A stretch of DNA of 53,503 bases from JBKDZL01 sp047971145 (GTDB lineage: Bacteria > Bacillota_I > Bacilli_A > Erysipelotrichales > Erysipelotrichaceae): assembly GCA_047971145.1 (NCBI GenBank), contig JBKDZL010000050.1:1-53503 (forward strand), in the 5' to 3' direction. Of this stretch, positions 53,066 to 53,503 are shown piece after piece. Made by a program: the position numbers and the translations under genes. The stretch's first letter is position 1. Every line of letters starts with the position of its first letter. Below the pieces are notes generated by a model. It saw nothing but the letters and a program-made list of their open reading frames with translations. It was not told the DNA's origin and did no database searches.

Positions 53066-53384
53066 CTACCACTTATTTTTTGTTTTCTCTTTTTTATTTG
53101 CTTGTTATGCTAAAACTTGATGATTTTCTAGTAGCTTTTGTCACTCATCCATTTGTTCTTGTTGTTTAAGCTGTGTAACTATAATTTCATTAAAATTATA
53201 GTTGTTTTTATCTTTGGTTTTTTCAGCTTTAAAAAATGTTTCTTCGCTTGATTTAAAATGTTGTCATTTATTACAAAGTTATTATTTATCACATTGTTTA
53301 TCTTTTTAACTTTATTCTTAATTAACCATTTTCTATTGTATTTGGGTAACAATTACACTATTGTGCCAATTCTTTTATTGTCAT
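53066..53384 (-). pseudogene. DUF536-type (plasmid RepB-like) protein, decayed
   Basis: From ATG 53382-53384, after GGAG, the sequence reads M-T-I-K-E-L-A-Q then TAG. Fragments in shifted frames continue the family order: F-V-I-N-D-N, then N-E-I-I-V-T-Q-L-K-Q-Q, Q-K-L-L-E-N-H-Q and Q-A-N-K-K with an ending K-N-K-W. That is the layout of DUF536 proteins of lactobacillus and streptococcus plasmids: an N-terminal HTH, a Q-rich coiled coil (Q-L-x-x-Q, Q-x-L-L-x-x-Q-Q-x-L) and a basic tail. At least one frame shift and several stops (TAG, TGA, TAA) show that it is dead. Confidence 0.65.
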
Positions 53385-53442
53385 ATTAGTTACACTCCTT
53401 GTTTAACAATAGTGTAACACTTTGTGTAACAGTTGTATAACA
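53378..53442. repeat. 65-bp direct repeat, copy B, with iterons
   Basis: Near-identical to copy A (two mismatches). On the minus strand the units TGTTATACAAC, TGTTACACAAAG, TGTTACACTAT and TGTTAAACAAG are followed by an inverted AGTGTAAC and the ATG of the decayed DUF536 gene, so it looks like a protein-binding array (operator or replication iterons). Confidence 0.95.
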
Positions 53443-53478
53443 CAAAAAAGCCAATTTCAATTTAATAAAATCGGCTTT
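53443..53478 (-). terminator. Terminator of a gene beyond the right edge
   Basis: AAAGCCGATTT pairs with AAATTGGCTTT (one G-U) on the minus strand and ends in T. It abuts repeat copy B in the same way that the terminator at 51629 abuts copy A. The remaining bases to 53503 probably hold the last codons of an upstream minus-strand gene, not identifiable. Confidence 0.65.
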
Positions 53479-53503
53479 AATCATTAATGTTTGTTCTTGG
53501 TCA

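Noticed and set aside
1..53503. Use of genetic code 4 (TGA as Trp) throughout
   Set aside because: All long genes except glmU are free of internal TGA, Trp is written TGG in conserved positions (for example the purA P-loop), and purN ends at a TGA where the family normally ends. Code 11 fits; only local readthrough remains possible.

Overview
The window is a chromosomal stretch of a low-GC Gram-positive bacterium (Bacillota). AT-rich codon use, TTGACA/TATAAT promoters with many extended -10 boxes, strong AGGAGG-type ribosome sites and the gene order mnmE-tatD-3D protein-rnmV-rsmA-ispE-glmU-prs all fit. No sporulation genes occur where Bacilli and Clostridia often carry them (yabG, sspF, spoVG). 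A non-spore-former of the Erysipelotrichia/Turicibacter/Culicoidibacter kind, close to the root of the Mollicutes, is my best guess. This is inference only.

Layout. 1-605: the start of a SIS-domain gene that runs off the left edge. 703-12722: a long minus-strand housekeeping run for tRNA modification, cell-wall and rRNA functions (mnmE, tatD, 3D-domain protein, rnmV, rsmA, ispE, glmU, a small membrane protein, prs), then a two-component system, purA and a membrane-anchored nuclease. 12776-16731: an ABC ATPase with a giant FtsX-type permease. 16750-28701: a complete de novo purine operon in the order purE-K-L-C-F-M-N-H-D, preceded by a guanine-type riboswitch with an altered binding-site base, a leader ORF and a terminator; purB lies just upstream. 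With purA and prs, the window encodes the whole route from ribose-5-phosphate to AMP, except that folate supply comes from elsewhere (folD is here). 30170-34892: sugar genes (ROK kinase, mannose-6-P isomerase, PTS IIC, 6-phospho-beta-glucosidase) with a perfect cre-like site. 36162-45142: an RpiR regulator and folD, an AEC transporter with a D-2-hydroxyacid dehydrogenase, tRNA-Leu, MATE and ABC exporters, and a TauE/SafE protein. 45183-50710: a DUF885 lipoprotein, an MFS transporter, a HAD phosphatase and an IlvD/Edd dehydratase.

Accessory material sits in two places. At 34980-35880 there are three tandem decayed modules, each with a terminator followed by a ribosome site and a ToxN/AbiQ-like toxin remnant; I read them as a graveyard of type III toxin-antitoxin loci. 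At 50800-53503 there is a structured RNA upstream of the dehydratase, tiny ORFs with excellent ribosome sites, a 65-bp iteron-bearing direct repeat present twice, a decayed DUF536 (plasmid-type) gene, and a two-gene cassette encoding a secreted DUF2599-like protein and a four-helix membrane protein, preceded by a leader-peptide/hairpin region. The last cassette is the best candidate for an undescribed functional system; an effector/immunity pair is a hypothesis only.

One housekeeping gene, glmU, is interrupted by a single in-frame TGA. TGA is otherwise rare as a stop in the window (3 of 43 intact genes).
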